NCBI GenBank assembly: GCA_021401465.1
Contig: JADDMT010000080.1
Coordinates: 1-64,000 of the forward strand
Reading direction: 5' to 3'
DNA: 64,000 nucleotides
From: Teratosphaeria epicoccoides
Taxonomy: Eukaryota > Ascomycota > Dothideomycetes > Mycosphaerellales > Teratosphaeriaceae
Made by a program: the position numbers and the translations under genes. The notes beneath the pieces were generated by a model, which was given only the letters and a program-made list of their open reading frames with translations, had not been told where the DNA came from and did no database searches. Of the stretch, positions 45,806 through 59,603 are shown in pieces (position 1 is the first letter of the stretch; each line of letters starts with the position of its first letter).

Positions 45806-46977
45806 GCTGGCTGCTTCATCCGATCGACAAACAAGAGTGGTCTGGAGTAAGACTTCCACAGGCTACGACCAATGGTCCGATCGCGATCTGCGTATGTGTT
45901 GAAATATGATTCTCTTGCATAGATAGCACTCCCACCTTGTTGGGCAAATCACGTGTGATCCACCATCCCCCTACACCGACTGCTCATGAGCCCGTATTCC
46001 GGGCTCCTAATTGATCGTACATGGGACCCTGGGCGAATGCCGAACGAAACAGGCCTCAAATAGGATGGAAAAATGAGACTTGTGCGGAAAAAAGGGAAGA
46101 CAACCCGACAGGGGTGGATCACAAAACAATTAACAGTCTCGCTCTGCGCATATATGTTCGAGAAACACACCGAAGAGCCCCGATCGGCGCTAAAAATGCC
46201 ACGTCAGATCATGGTCGTAGTTCAATCGGGGGCTATGAGGAGCGCTGGAGCGGCGGAATTAGCTGGGAAGCAGGCAGATGGGAAGGCACAGGTGCAATGT
46301 TCCAGACGCACCGTCGGACTGCACCGAAATCACCAAACAGAAGACATAGCGCCGCATCAAAGATCTTCTGGACATCATACAGTTCGGCTGAATTCAAACA
46401 GCATCGATAAGGCGGTTCGCTTGTTAGAAGCCAACATTGCACAATCGATGAACCGATTGAGATGCATGTCAGCGTCGAAAGCAGTCTGGCTTGCAACCCC
46501 GGTGTGCCCACAGCCAGCCGCGTCTTCATTGCTGCACGTTACCCTACAGCTATGTGTTGCATGTCCAGATGCCAGGTCGACCGGCCCTCGTGGCCTTGTT
46601 GTCTCACTGGTGGTGCATGGTGGGCAGACACGAGGTTCAGTCACTGCCCTACTACATGGGAGACTGCTGAGGCAGCTATGGCGGTACCGCATCGTCTAAT
46701 CTACATCTGGGTCTGGACCTGATGTGGCTCTCGCGACAAGCTCATATGTAGCGTAACAAGTACTACTTGTCGGACGGAGTCTTTTGGGTCTGCTCTATCA
46801 GATCCTGGACTCGACCGGGTGGGAAAAATTTCACGGCGTGAGATATAGTGTTGGATTGAATTGGCAGGCAAGGCAGCCGCTTTACATAGCAGAATGTTCT
46901 CGTTCTAACGTACTGGAACCCCAGGATAGCCACCACCGGTCCATGCACAAGTCACATTTCCCTCGTCGAACGAACTC
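45806..46977. other. Intergenic between regulator start and synthase end
   Basis: 1.2 kb containing the regulator promoter. Several overlapping frames on both strands have no coding character. No TCG-N5-CGA element was seen here, so autoregulation through that motif is not supported. Confidence 0.4.
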
Positions 46978-49900
46978 TCATCTTCGTGACTCGTAGCCCC
47001 CAAGAGAAGCACTCTGCGTCGTCAAAAAGTACGGCCACCCTAGTGACTTAATGTGTCCAATCCATTTGAGGCCAGGCATTCGCTTCAGACCGTAGGAACC
47101 CCTTTCCTCCTCCAAGTAAGTCCGCATCGAAGCGATATCGATACTGACACGGCTCTCAAAGTGGGTGTAATGCAGTCTTGGACTGTTTTGGTCGAGGAGC
47201 AGATGCAACAAATCGTCAGCAGCGCTTTTCGCGGGAATCATGTCAAATCGACCGGACCAACCCGCCATGTCCGGCATGAAGCCCGTTTCGTCAATCCAGT
47301 GCAGGAAGTCTGCAAGGTGCTTGGTCGAGGCGTTCTCTTTTGCCGCTGGAACATAGCGAATGATCGAGACCGGCACGTCAAGGGATTCGTGCGAGCGCTC
47401 AAGTAACCTCTCGCTGGCCCACCGAGTTGCAAGGTACCCTTTGGCACCGTCGACGTTGGGCACATTATCTGCTGCCGAGAACGCTTCTCCAGATTCAATC
47501 TTTTGAAGCACGCTGCTCGATGAGATGTAGTGGATGGGGACCCGACGTGGTGCCGCCATCTTGATCAGCTCTTTGGTCGAGCTGACATTCGGCGAGCGGA
47601 GGTTATCATAATTGTCCCAGAAGGAACGTGCGGAGCCCATGTGAAGTATGACATCAGCACAACTACTGAGTCCTGCGAAAGTGTCCTCAGAGAGACCAAG
47701 CAATGGAGACGTGAGATCACCAGAATGGATGGCGACCTTCGCGTGAGAGGGTAATGCTCGTGAGGGATTGTCCCTCACAGCGAGACAATGTATGGCTGAC
47801 ACTGCAGGATCTGCACACAGCTGTGGGAGCAGGTGTCGCCCAAGGTAACCAGTAGCGCCAGTGATGACCATGGTCTTGCCTTCAGTTGCGTCGGACGCCG
47901 CGTCGACATCTTCAAGAAATCTTGGGATCGCTGGTGGGGCTGTCTCTGCGTCCCAGTCTATCGTAGACACACATGTACCTTTTTGGACTCTGGCTGCCAT
48001 CTGACCAAGTGTGTTGGCCTCCAAGATGTCGACAAGTCGAAGCGTTACCCTGTAAGTCTCGCGAATGCGAGATTGAAGGCGAATGGCAAGCAGAGAAGTG
48101 CCGCCGACCGAGAAAAAACTTGTGGATGGCTGAATATCAAAGTTGAGGTCCTCGTTTCCAAGTACGTCATGCCAGACAGTTTTTAGACTGATCATTGTCG
48201 GCGTGAGCTCATCTGTCTGCGTCTGCGGAGTGAGAGGTCGCTCCGGTAGAGGTACCGACTTCAAATATTTGCGGTCGACCTTGGAATGACTGTTCAGCGG
48301 GAGCTCATCAAGGGGGAAAGCTACAGCTGGGACCATGTATTGCGGCAAAGGAAGACGACGTAGCAAATCATCCAGAAAATGATCCTTATCAAGTTTTGAA
48401 TCGTGTTGAGGCCAGAAAAGTACGAATGCCACAAGGAGCTCAGGGTTTCCGGAGCGCAGTAGGACAACGGCTTCTTTGATAGCACCACCAGAGGAATTGA
48501 CGAGGTTGGTTTCAATGTCCGAGAGTTCAATGCGGATGCCACGGATTTTGACCTGACTGTCTCCATCGATTCTAGAATGGAATACCGCTGCACCATCATC
48601 CCTCAGGTGAAAGATGTCGCCGGTCCGATATAATCTTGTCCAACCCCGTGCTCTGTCGGAGTCCGTGGCAAAGGGATTCTCGACAAAAGCTTTCGCAGTG
48701 AGGGGTTCGTCGTTGAGATAACCCAATGAAACACCGGCCCCAGTGATGCAAAGCTCTCCAGGCATGCCGATGGGGACAGGCTTCATGTCTCCGTCAACAA
48801 TGTATTTGTTATAATTGGGCAGAGGCCGTCCGCAAGGTATTACGCCATTCTCGTATTGTCTCTCGGCTTTGTAGTCTACTTCAATCTTCGTCGATGATAT
48901 AGATATCTCGGTCGGTCCATAAGAGTTGAAGAGACGCAGTTGCGGCAGGCCCAAAGAAGCAAACTCCGAAAGATGAGTCGTAGTCAGAACTTCACCGCCA
49001 CCAAAAGCACGACGCCAGCCGTAAGCAATGGAGAGATTCTCATGACCATGTTGAATCCAGAGAGAATACTCTGATGGCGTTGCCTTTGTGTACGAGATCG
49101 CTTTGTCGCGTACGATTTTCGTCACCTCGATTGGATCTCCCCGTTTGCTCTGCGGGACAGTGACCACTGTGCCACCGTTGACGAGCCCAGTGAAAATTTG
49201 GTCGGAGGCATGATTGAAAGTATAGGTACTCTGTTGCAAAGTCGTCTCGGCGCCCAGGTCCCACTGTTTGGTATATCCTTCAATCTCGTTACGCAAGCCT
49301 GCGTGTGTAACAATGATGCCTTTCGGCTTCCCCGTTGAGCCACTGGTGTAAAGTATAGCAGCAGGTGCTTTCGCTTGTGCAATATTGTCGACCGTATCTG
49401 AACGGACATTCTTCAGACTGGAGATATTGACAACGTGCATACCGGCATGCCTTAGGCCAAACCCTTTCTGCTCGTTGGCCTCATCGACCAGAACAGCGAA
49501 AGGTTCACAGTCTTTAGCAATTTCCGAGAGTCGCTCCACTGGATAGCGCACGTCCATGGGCACATAAACGCCTCCGATACGCATGATGGCGAGCATGGAG
49601 CATATCCAATCGTTCGACGCTGTCTGCAAGACGAGAACGACTGATCCGGGTACAGCTCCAGCGTCTTGCAGCGTGCTAGCAATGAATTGGACGCGGTCCA
49701 GCATACCAGAGTACGTCAGGTCACTTCCTATGCCGTCTACAAGGGCAATGGACGTTGGGTAGGCTTCCGCTATTCGGTCAATTCTATGTGGCAAGCTGCA
49801 AGGCCAGTCGGATTTCAGATCGAGACCTAAGTTTGTCAGCGCTGGCAGAGAAAAGAGGACTGTTCAGACTGACCACGACCAATCTCGACCGCCTTGCGCG

Positions 49901-52900
49901 ATTGCGATTCGCTCCAGAGCGGGACATTCTTCAACAGCAATGAAGCGTCTCGAGAGAACACATCGAGAAGGTGAACAAACGTGTCCAAGAGCAAGTTCGC
50001 AGCAGTCTCGTCATAAAAGGATTTCTGGACCCGCATCATAATGAGTGCGCCATCCGTACCTTCTGTCACATCGAGGGTGATATCGTAATTGGTTCGGCCG
50101 GGATGGACTTCTTGGAATTCGAATTGCACATTGCTCCAAGGATGTCTCTCTTGCGCGCCTTGACGGTAGTCGAAAAAGGCTTGGAACAGTGGGCTATGAG
50201 TAGAAGACCGGGGAATGTTGAGCTCTTGAAGCAAGATGTCAAATGGCAACCGGGCGTTCTCAAGGGCAGAGTGAGTGATGGCTCTTGCTTCGACAATGGC
50301 ATCTGCAAAATCCTGGTGGTCTTGCCGATCAAAGCTCAGAGCAAGAAGATTCAAAAAGAAGCCTATACTGCCGAGCACGTCTGGACTTTGTCGATTGGCG
50401 TCTGCAATGCCAATCGTGAGGTTTTGAGCGTCCGTGAACCGAAAAAGCATAGCTTTGAAGGCGGCAAGATAAAAGTGCATGGGCGTTGATCGATTCGCTC
50501 GAGAGATTTGTTTGACGCGAGCACCCACATCAGGTGCGAGGTGAACTCCGACTTGGTGAACCCCAAAGTCTCGCACAGTCGTTCTTGTGCTAGTCCTAGC
50601 CATGGGAAGAAGGGGCAGCACAGGTGGCTCTTCAGGTGCTGGAAATTTGGCTTGCCAGTACGACAATTCAGCTTCCATCTCGCCGTTCTCGTACGCTTTT
50701 CGCTGCCTCTCCGAATGTTCCAGGAATTGACCCGGTGCTTTGCCAAGAGGGTGGCCCGCGTATGCCTTTTCGAGATCGGACAAAAAGATCTGGAAACTGA
50801 CGCCGTCCATGAGAATGTGGTGGTAGTTCACAAGTACTGTCAAAAGTCAGCAAAAGTTCTTAATTGCCAGGGTGGGACCATACAATAAAATGAAGTTGGT
50901 GACAGCGTGCAAAGTACGAGACGACATAAATCACCCGTTTCCAAATCGAAAACAATCTGCTGAAGCTTGTGGTACTCTTGGCGGACCTGCTTCAGTGAGC
51001 TGACGACGACATGCTCAAGCTTCAGCGGGGACTGCTGCAGCACTTTTTGGAACCCCTTCTCAGGGGCCCTTGGGTCAGGTGTGAAGGCGGTACGCAAGGA
51101 TTCATGTCTCGCAGCCACAGTGCGGACGGCTCTCTCCAAGTCGGCGACACGCAGAGCACCTGCGATATGATAGTAGAAGGATACATTTGACGTGGTCTGA
51201 TCTTCTAGCATCAATCGTAGAAACCAGAATCGGGATTGTCCGAAGCTCAAAGGCGCAGTCTTAACGACTCGAGGTGTACTCGTGCTTCCAGCGGCGGCTA
51301 TCTTGGTGAGCGGCTCCGTGTGCGGCGTATCATCCAGCCGAGATGCTGAAGTTGGGTGATTTGATGGCGCCAAGGAGGACGGTTCTTGCCCGCTCGACGC
51401 TGATGCCGGAGTAGAAGCTGGCATAACCGACTGTTCAATTTTTGCGGCAGCATTTCCGACGGAGGGCTCCATCAATCGGGTTTCACTGGGCTTCCCTCCA
51501 AGACCAGGTAGCAATTCCTCGGGAATCTTCTTTAAAGCCAACTCACACAGTTCGATGGTCGAAGCACCGCCGACGATCTTGAGCACGGGCATGTCGACCT
51601 TTATCTCCTTCAGAAACCAAGAGCGGACCTCGACGGCGATCAGCGAATCCACACCGAGCTCAATCAAAGGAACATTTGCCTCGATTTCAGACTCGGCGGC
51701 CTGGAGCATGATACGCATCTTATTGATGAAACATTCCTGCAGGACTTTTTGTGCCTCTTCCCGTGTCGTACAGGTCGCTAATTGCGAGTTGACTGACAGC
51801 AAGGTCTTCTTATTGCCGGACTGCGTATCCTGGTCCGAATCCGCAGTCTTGCTTTCAACAATGCAATGCGAGAAGAGCGGATTCTCGAACCATGGCCCTT
51901 GGATGTTCTCATCGTCGCGAATCTTGCGGATGCCAGTAGTGACGATGGGCTCGGCGCCACCCTTGTAGCCTGCGAGGATGGTTTCGGCGAACAGTTGTCG
52001 AAACTCCGCCTCAGATATGGCCATTAAGCCGAATCGATCCAGCTGATTAATGACAGCGATACCAGCCGTCTCAACATACCCTAGACCAGAGACTCGTCCG
52101 ATGTCGACCACGGAGCAAGCAAGGTCTCGGGATTGACGCTGCCGTGATAGTCCGTGCAGATAACCGTTGGCTGCCGCGTAATTTGACTGCCCTGAGTTGC
52201 CGATGATGCACGCGGATGACGAGAAGAGCACGAAGAAGTCGAGGTCGTCGTTCTGGAAAATCTCATCAAGATTACGGCTACCATCAACTTTCGGGCCCAG
52301 CACCTTGCGCATAGTCTCGACCGACATGTTCGGGAAGAGGGTATCCTCAAGAACCATTGCGCCATTTGCGACACCGGCGATAGCTGGATACGTAGTCCTG
52401 ACGCATTGAACGAGCTGCTCAAGACTTTCTTTGCTCGTAACGTCCACGGCGAAGGTCTTGACGATGGCTCCTGATTCGGAGAACGAATCCAGCCATGCTT
52501 GATCAATATTTGGATGACGACTCGCAAGACAAACGCAACCGGCTCCGTTGGCGACCATCCATTCCGTCAGCGAACGTCCGATCTCTCCGGAAAGTCCAAT
52601 CAGGAGATAGCTCTTGTCCTTTGAGAACATGCCATCGCCACTCATTGGTTGCACTGCTACATTGATTTCTCCTTCGGTCGGCCACTGAACAATAGCTGTG
52701 CTGTGGCTTGTCCCCGTCAGAGTAGCGACTTGATCAAGGCCCACGACTTGATCGTGCAGATCCATGTATTGCGCATTGCTAGCGCGAGCTACGGCTGCAT
52801 CAAGACAGGCCTGTATAGCTTCGACATCGTCCGTGTTGAGTGTGCATTCCCCTGATACGAATCGTTCAAACGCGATTGTTTGGCAGCAGGCTGGGAGGGC

Positions 52901-55900
52901 CCGAGGAAGGGCTTGGGAAAGCGCAGTCCGTCCATTGCTCAGATCCATGTGGTGCGTAAATTTGGCGGCGTGTAGCTTCTTGCGCAGAGCACGGATTGGT
53001 GTACGTGAGTCCCAGCTGATCCAATCTGGGTCTTCACAGCCGCCTGCTCTCTTTGCATCGTATATGCATGTTATTCTGACTCCTTTACTGGCTGCAGCAC
53101 CCATCAAAGACTTGATCAAGAAACGATCTTGCCATGAGCATTGCACAAGGGCATTGCTATTCGACGGGAGGGTTTGCGTGATGCAATCCGCGACCAACTC
53201 GCTTGCAGTCGCTACAAGCAAAGACTGACTTAGACGTCCCGTCGATGCAGTCGCAATCGGCGTCATCTGCCGAGCATTCACGAAAGACAAAGCCACGGCG
53301 ACATTTTGACTTTCTGTGGGGCCCACCGTTGCACCGATAGAAAGGTGCAGCGATGTGTTGACCGCAACACGAAGTGGGTTCAGGGTTGATGCCTCAACTG
53401 AGAAGCATTTCTGGGCCGGTAGGGTTGAGACAGGATTGCGGATCTGCTCAAGAAGGCAGAGCTCTCCATTCGATGCAGAGCCGATGCACAGCTCAGGCGC
53501 CGACGCAGATACTGCGCGAGCAATGGGACGGCGAGAGGAATTAAGTCGAGCATTTTGATCGGCATTGTCAACCAGTCTGGGAACAAGATAATGACCGTCC
53601 TTAAGTTGCATCTCGGGTTCTCTCGACCACAGAATTTCCTGCCCCTTCAGTTCATCCAGAGCCACTTGTCGTAAGACGTGCTCCGCAATCGCACGAGCTG
53701 CGGATCCTACATCTTTTGGAACATCCAGGTGATTGATGCTGATGTGGCCGTTCTCATGGCTCATGGCACGATCAAAAGCAACACTGGCCATGTGGTAGGG
53801 CTCCTTTCCAGAGAACGCTCCAGCAGTTATCCAGGTGATATGACGAGCATACTCATACAATCTTCGAAGACCATCCATTGTCTCAGATGTGATGCCTCGG
53901 AAGGTCGGCAAGTCGAGGTCAACCATGTTAATGAAGCAGGTCATTGGGTTGATGCTCACCACTTCCGCCTCCGTGGGCAGTGCAGGCAGGGTTGTGATCT
54001 GCCCGCAGAAAGGGGCAAGATGCTCTGCGAGCTCTTCAGCGATTTGAGAAGTCAGCAGCGTTTTGCTCCCGAGGATGCACAGGCTGTCGATATATACGAG
54101 GTCCGCGGCACCTGTTGGACATGCTAATGGCCGACGTAGAAAGTTGACGGAGTCATCAGCTGCCTGCGCAGCCATGATAGAGAATGGCCACGTTATAGTG
54201 TCAATTTCAGGCGTGATGGCCTCGATGCCGGTGAACCTAGCCTTGCGGAGCGCAACCTGCCATTCATTTGGCGTGATGGTTGGTGCATATTGACGAGCTG
54301 GCGAATCATTGACACCAGCCCACCAACCAGACAGCCCGCCCATGACGTTGCTGAAGCGGTTCGGTGCGTTATTTGTCAATTCGAGGAGGAGTAAGTAACC
54401 GCCCGGCTTGAGGAGCTGACGCACGTTTTCGAGGGTACTGTGGAGCGAGTGCGTGGCGTGCAGGACGTTGGAGGCAACGACAATATCATACGAGCCCACT
54501 CTGTAGCCTTGACTTGTTGGTGACTTCTCCGCGTCGAATGTCTTGAAGATCATGCGATCGCTGTAGACCTTGAATAGTTGTGCGGCCTTCTCAAAGAAAC
54601 CAATTGAGATATCTGTGTAGGTATAGGATGACCACTTGTCACCTATGCGATCCAGTACGGCCTTCGTGGCACCTCCAGTGCCGGCCCCGATCTCAAAAAT
54701 CTTGGCATGGGGGTAGCGGTGCACAATCTGCTCCATCATGCCGGCCAGGAAGGAATTGTACTGTGCAAATCCGAGCCCGTACTTATAATAGTCATCTAGC
54801 ATGTTATTTGGCAGCATGTGTTCCAAAATGGTGGTGTCTCCACGGACAGCTGCTGGAATGTTGTTCCCGACTGCAACGAGGAGTTCCAGATCAACTTCCC
54901 CAGAATACTGCGCAATAAGAGCTTCGATGTCGCTGGCAGAGTCTCCAGACCACTCTTTCTGGAACGTGGGATGCTGCCCTGTAGCGGCAAGTGCCAGCAT
55001 GTGATTCATGTACTCTCGCAGTGCAGCATGATGCTCCTGACCTTTGCTCCACTCTTCATCGGTGATCTCCGCCTTCCATTTGCGGATGTAGAAGTACACG
55101 ACTCTCTCACAAGCACGGGCCAAGGACTCCTCTCGTGAGCTCGGCCGACAATCCTTGACGATTTCAGTACCATTTGGAAATGCCGTTGCCCATTTGGTGA
55201 TTGAGAACAACCGTCGGTCGTCCGCTGCAGTTGCGGGTGCAAACGGTTTGATCTGCAACCCATCAACCTGAACCATGGCTTGATTCGAGTGTTCATTGTA
55301 GATCTCGATGCTTGCGCTGAAAGTGTTGCCCTCTGCTATTGTGCTATAGACAGGCAGGCTTGAGGCGGAGGAGAACGGTAAGAGCTCGCACAGCTCAGGC
55401 TTCAGCCGCAAGCTTGATATGGATGTTGGGACGTGAAGAGACCACAGCCTCTCGTCTCCTGGCGCGGAATACGCCAGCATTGACGCTTGAAATGCGACAT
55501 CTAACCATGTCGGATGCACCAGGTACACAGTCGTATCAAGCTCATCGTAGGCATAGCTTGCCACCAGCCCTGACGATTGATTGTATTTCCTTTTCGACTC
55601 TGTCAACGATCGAAAATTGCCACTGTAACCGTACCCTAGCTTGGCCAGAGAGTCATAGAAGCGGTCAGGATCCACCGATTTCATACTAGACCAAGTATTG
55701 TCGACAGTAGGCAGCTGCGTCATGTTGGAGGATTCAGGAAAGGTGAGCAGAGTGCTGCAGGTTGCCATGAGTTCCAGATTGTGCTCGGCGCCGTCAGCTG
55801 GACAGGAATAACAGGAAAAGACTGCGCTCGTTGTGTTCGAATCTTGATGCTCGGTGATCGCTGTAAGCGTCACCTGGATTTCCACACCGGTTGATGTATC

Positions 55901-58900
55901 TTCTTCGAAAGTGATGGCTCTTGGAATGGTAAGGTTCTGTATCTCGAGCGTTTCGACCGCTCGTCCTTGCGCAAGCGTACGAGTTGCTTCAATAGCCAGG
56001 GCTACATAGCCGGCAGCTGGGAAAACGATCTGTCCCTGCAGCTGATGTCCTTCCAACCAGGGAATCTCAGAGACCTTGAGCACGTTACTCCAGCGCTTTT
56101 CGTAGGCCGTAGAATCGGGACCTTCTACGCCTAAAATCTCATGGAAAGTGTGCTTGCGCCCACGGACTTTTCGAGATTTCCGTGGTTCGTATAGCGAACT
56201 GCGGCTGTGATTCCATTGATATGATGGAAGATCAGCTACCAATTGGCGAGGAGCAGAGGGCGATAACACTCGGTCTAGGCGCTCCATGTCAACACTCTTT
56301 GCACTGAGATATGTCCAGGTGTTCGCCAGTGCATTTGCAAAAGAGTCTATATCAGACTTTCCACGGCTTAGTACACCAGAGTACGGAATCGCTGTGGATC
56401 GCACATTGGAAATATTCTCCGTCGCAGGACCTTGCAAGGCGGGATGCGGTCCAATTTCTAATACCAGATCCAGCAGCGGCTCCGCTGCTACAGCATTTTT
56501 GACTGCATCTGCGAACAAGACAGTCTTCACCATGTTCTCTTTCCAGTAGGGTCCCAAGAGATTCTCACCAGGGTCAACTGGCCGAGCACTTGGCATGACA
56601 CTGGAAAACCAAGAGCAGTCGGTAGATCGATGCGAGTTGATCTGCACTCCGACGCGACGAAGGGCGTCAACATAAATGTCGCCACATGGGATCATGTGGT
56701 GTGAGTGGTAGGCAGTGTCGACCTTCAGAATGCGCGCGAACTTCTTCTCTTCGTCAAAAACATTCTTGGCATGGGCTATGGCGTCTTCGTCTCCAGACAA
56801 TGTGACACTGGCGGAGGAGTTCTCGGCGGCCGTCACCACACGACCTTTGAACGCCTTCAAATTGACCAAGTCCGAAGCATCCTCTAGCGATGTGCCGACT
56901 GCCAGCATGAGACCCTTCCTGCCGGTCGAGGCATTTCCGGCCAAGTGTGCGTACAGGCCGCGGTAGTAGGCTATCCGAATCGCGTCGCTGGCAGATAAGA
57001 AGCCGGCAGCATAAGCTGCGCCAATCTCACCAGAGGAATGGCCAACGACGGCCTTGAATGTGACCCCAGCTTCACGCAGAAGGTCAACTAGAACGACTTG
57101 CACTGCAGTACAAAGTGGCTGCGATAGCTTGGCTTCGATAACACGAGAAGATCGGCCATCAGCGAGCAACTCCTCGCGGAGGCTCCAGGCCGGCTTGTCG
57201 TCCTGCGGCAGACTGGCCAAAGAATATTCCAGATCATTGATCCGGTCAGAGACAAACGGCGATGACCTGATCAACTCTGCGCCCATGGCAGGCCACTGCG
57301 CGCCTTGTCCCGTGAATACGCCGAGAATGTGGTTCCCATTGTTCTGGTTTGCACGGAAGCCGATGGCCTTTTCGGCAGCTTGCAAGATGGCATTGTCCAG
57401 CTTGGCAGCGAGCTCTGTCGTGGTGGCGGCTGAATATGCCGCTTTAAAAGGAAGCTGAGTTCGACGAGCGTGTAATGTCCAGGCCAGGTCCGAAGGATCG
57501 ATGTCCGGAATCGTCTTTAGGCGCTCTGAATAGGCCTTCAATTGATTAATGAGAGATTTCTCTGAGGTCGCAGAGAAGACGAAAGGTACGAAAGGCGCTG
57601 TATTAGTAGATTGTGTCAAAGTTGATGTGTCTTCGCGTTGGAGGGCGGGCAAGTACGCTTCGAGGATAGCATGGGCATTACTTCCGCCAAAACCTATTCA
57701 AATATCAGAAACGACTAGTGTAAGGTCGATCCACAAGATTGCTCTCACCAAAACTGTTGACACTGACTCGACGAGGCACTCCTTCAGGAAGCGACGGCCA
57801 TGGTGTGAGACTCGTCGGTACTTCCAACCCCGAGATGTAGGGTTCAACCTTCGGGTTCAGAGAATTGAACAGCAGATTCGGAGCAATGGACTCATTTTGA
57901 ATGATCTGAACGCCTTTGAGGAGACCGGCAAGACCAGCAGCCCCTTCTGTGTGGCCAATGACGGTCTTTAAGGAGCCGACGTATAAAGGTGTTTCCTTGC
58001 GATACGATCCGAAACATTGTGCGATTGCAGCTGCTTCCTTGGGATCTCCAGCCTGCGTGCCAGTGCCATGGGCTTCAAAGAATTGTGGATGGTCACGTAT
58101 ATCAGACAGATCAAGACCGGCTCGTCTGTATGTCTCCCGTATCAACGCGGCCTGGGCTTCTGTGCTTGGGACAGTAAGACCCTGTGAAAAGCCATCTTGA
58201 TTGGCGCCAGTCTCTCGAATGATGCATTCGATGTGGTCGCCGTCCGCAACAGCATCACTCAGCCGCTTCAGGATGACAGAAGCGACGCCTTCGCCGCGAG
58301 CGTAGCCATCGGCCTCAGCATCCCACATCCGTGAACGGCCTGTTGGAGACAGCATTTTCATTTTACTCTCAAAAACGAACACCTCTATATCACGGGTCAG
58401 CGCAGCGACGATCGAGAAGGCTACGCAGGCGCCTCAAGCTAGCTTACCAGGCCCCAAGATGATTTGTGTGCCGCAAGCCACCGCGACCCGAGTCTCGCCA
58501 GCACGCAGTGCTTGCACACCTTGATGCACAGCAATGAGACTTGACGAGCAAGCAGTGTCTATTGTCATGCTAGGACCATGCCAGTCAAAGAAGTAGCTGA
58601 CCCGATTGGCAATCTGCAATGATCGTTCGTCAATCAAGCATATGGTCAGGCCTCGTGCATCAAACTTACAATGGCCCGGTTCGTACCAGTGGCGAAATAA
58701 GTCGGAATTGTCTGAATGTCACGCAAAAGCGTATCATTGTAATCCACGCCCATATTGCCTACGTAGACGGCCGTGTTCGAACCTTTCAGTCGCTCCATGG
58801 GATGGCCTCCGGCTTCGAGCGCCTCGTATACGACCTCAAGGAGAAAGCGTTGCTGAGGGTCCATGGAGTCGGCCTCGCCAGGGCTGATGTTGAAGAAGCC

Positions 58901-59143
58901 TGCGTCGAAAGTACGGATGTCTTCCTTCATCAAGTACGAGTGGCGAACATTGGTAAGGCCATGCGTGGTACCGTTATGGTGATAGTAACCGCTCGTGGCG
59001 AAACGGTCATCTGGGATTTCGCAGCAGACATCGTGCGGAGCCTTGAGCAGAGTCCAGAGCTTGGACGGGGTGGTCGCGCCACCTGGGAAGCGACACGCGC
59101 TGCCAACAATGGCGATGGGCTCAGCGCCGAGCTTGGGCTCCAT
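46978..59143 (-). CDS. Hybrid polyketide synthase / nonribosomal peptide synthetase, 3965 aa (KS-AT-DH-MT-KR-ACP-C-A-T-R)
   Basis: Core enzyme of the cluster. Exons (minus) are 59143-58670, 58613-58448, 58384-57749, 57693-50884, 50836-49874 and 49826-46978, with five introns of 47-63 nt; all phases agree. KS has Cys180 (DTACSSSL), His319 (HGTGT) and His358. AT has Ser645 (GHSSGE). DH has His974 (HQLQGQIVFP) and Asp1156. The C-methyltransferase has FEIGAGTGG near 1427. No working ER is seen. KR has GLSGEIG and the SNYAAAN Tyr. The ACP has Ser2442 (GVDSL). The C domain starts near 2572, with HHILMDG at 2701-2707. The A domain has YTSGSTGKPKG near 3176-3186. The T domain has Ser3594 (GGTSLL). 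The R domain has TGATGYLG (3672-3679). Oddities are Asn in place of the pocket Asp in A (FNHASDQIF) and Tyr3814-x-x-x-Arg3818 instead of Tyr-x-x-x-Lys in R. It builds a methylated polyketide and condenses it with one amino-acid-like unit; the ER step is presumably supplied by the gene at 61701. Confidence 0.93.
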
Positions 59144-59603
59144 CTTGACCACTTGTGCCTGAGGTGTTGAAAGCAGAGGGCTGACGGTACGGTTCGATGT
59201 GCCGGAACAGATGTCGAAGAGATGACCAGCTCCATGGTAAGGCAGATGACGATGATTAAGCTGTTCCTCCTCAGTCGGTCAACGACTGGCTGGACAGTGT
59301 TTCGAGCCGATGATGGCATGGTTCGGTCGGTTGAGCCTCCTGCGAGAGACTGGATTGTGGTGATGCCGTCAATCGCAAAGTCACCGAAAGTCGCGTATCT
59401 CTATGCGTAGATCTTGTGCGGCTCAAGTCGGTCGGTGCATCGGTCTTTTGTGAGAAGCCAGATATTGTCTCCGGAGAAAAGACCGGAACAAAATATGGAA
59501 AAATGGAAATTTCCGGTCGTGGAGAGTCCATTTGGAGGATGAACATGGGCAGTAGAGGCCATCATCCTCTGGCGCCCGCTGCCAGCCTGCTGTTTTGTCG
59601 AAG
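59144..59603. promoter_or_regulatory. Divergent promoter of the synthase and the FAD oxidase
   Basis: 460 bp between divergent ATGs. It holds one perfect TCG-N5-CGA site (59275-59285), two copies of CGGTCGGTTG/CGGTCGGTGC near 59315 and 59435, and the palindrome GGAAATTTCC near 59509. The shared interval implies joint control of the two genes. Confidence 0.55.
59275..59285. promoter_or_regulatory. AflR-type binding site TCG-GTCAA-CGA
   Basis: An exact match to the palindromic TCG-N5-CGA half-site pair bound by AflR. It lies 132 bp upstream of the synthase ATG, in a cluster that encodes its own AflR-type protein. Chance occurrence of such a short motif is possible. Confidence 0.45.

Noticed and set aside
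59595..59603. Upstream TTG start for the FAD oxidase
   Set aside because: Fungal nuclear genes use ATG; ATG 59604 is in frame and close by.
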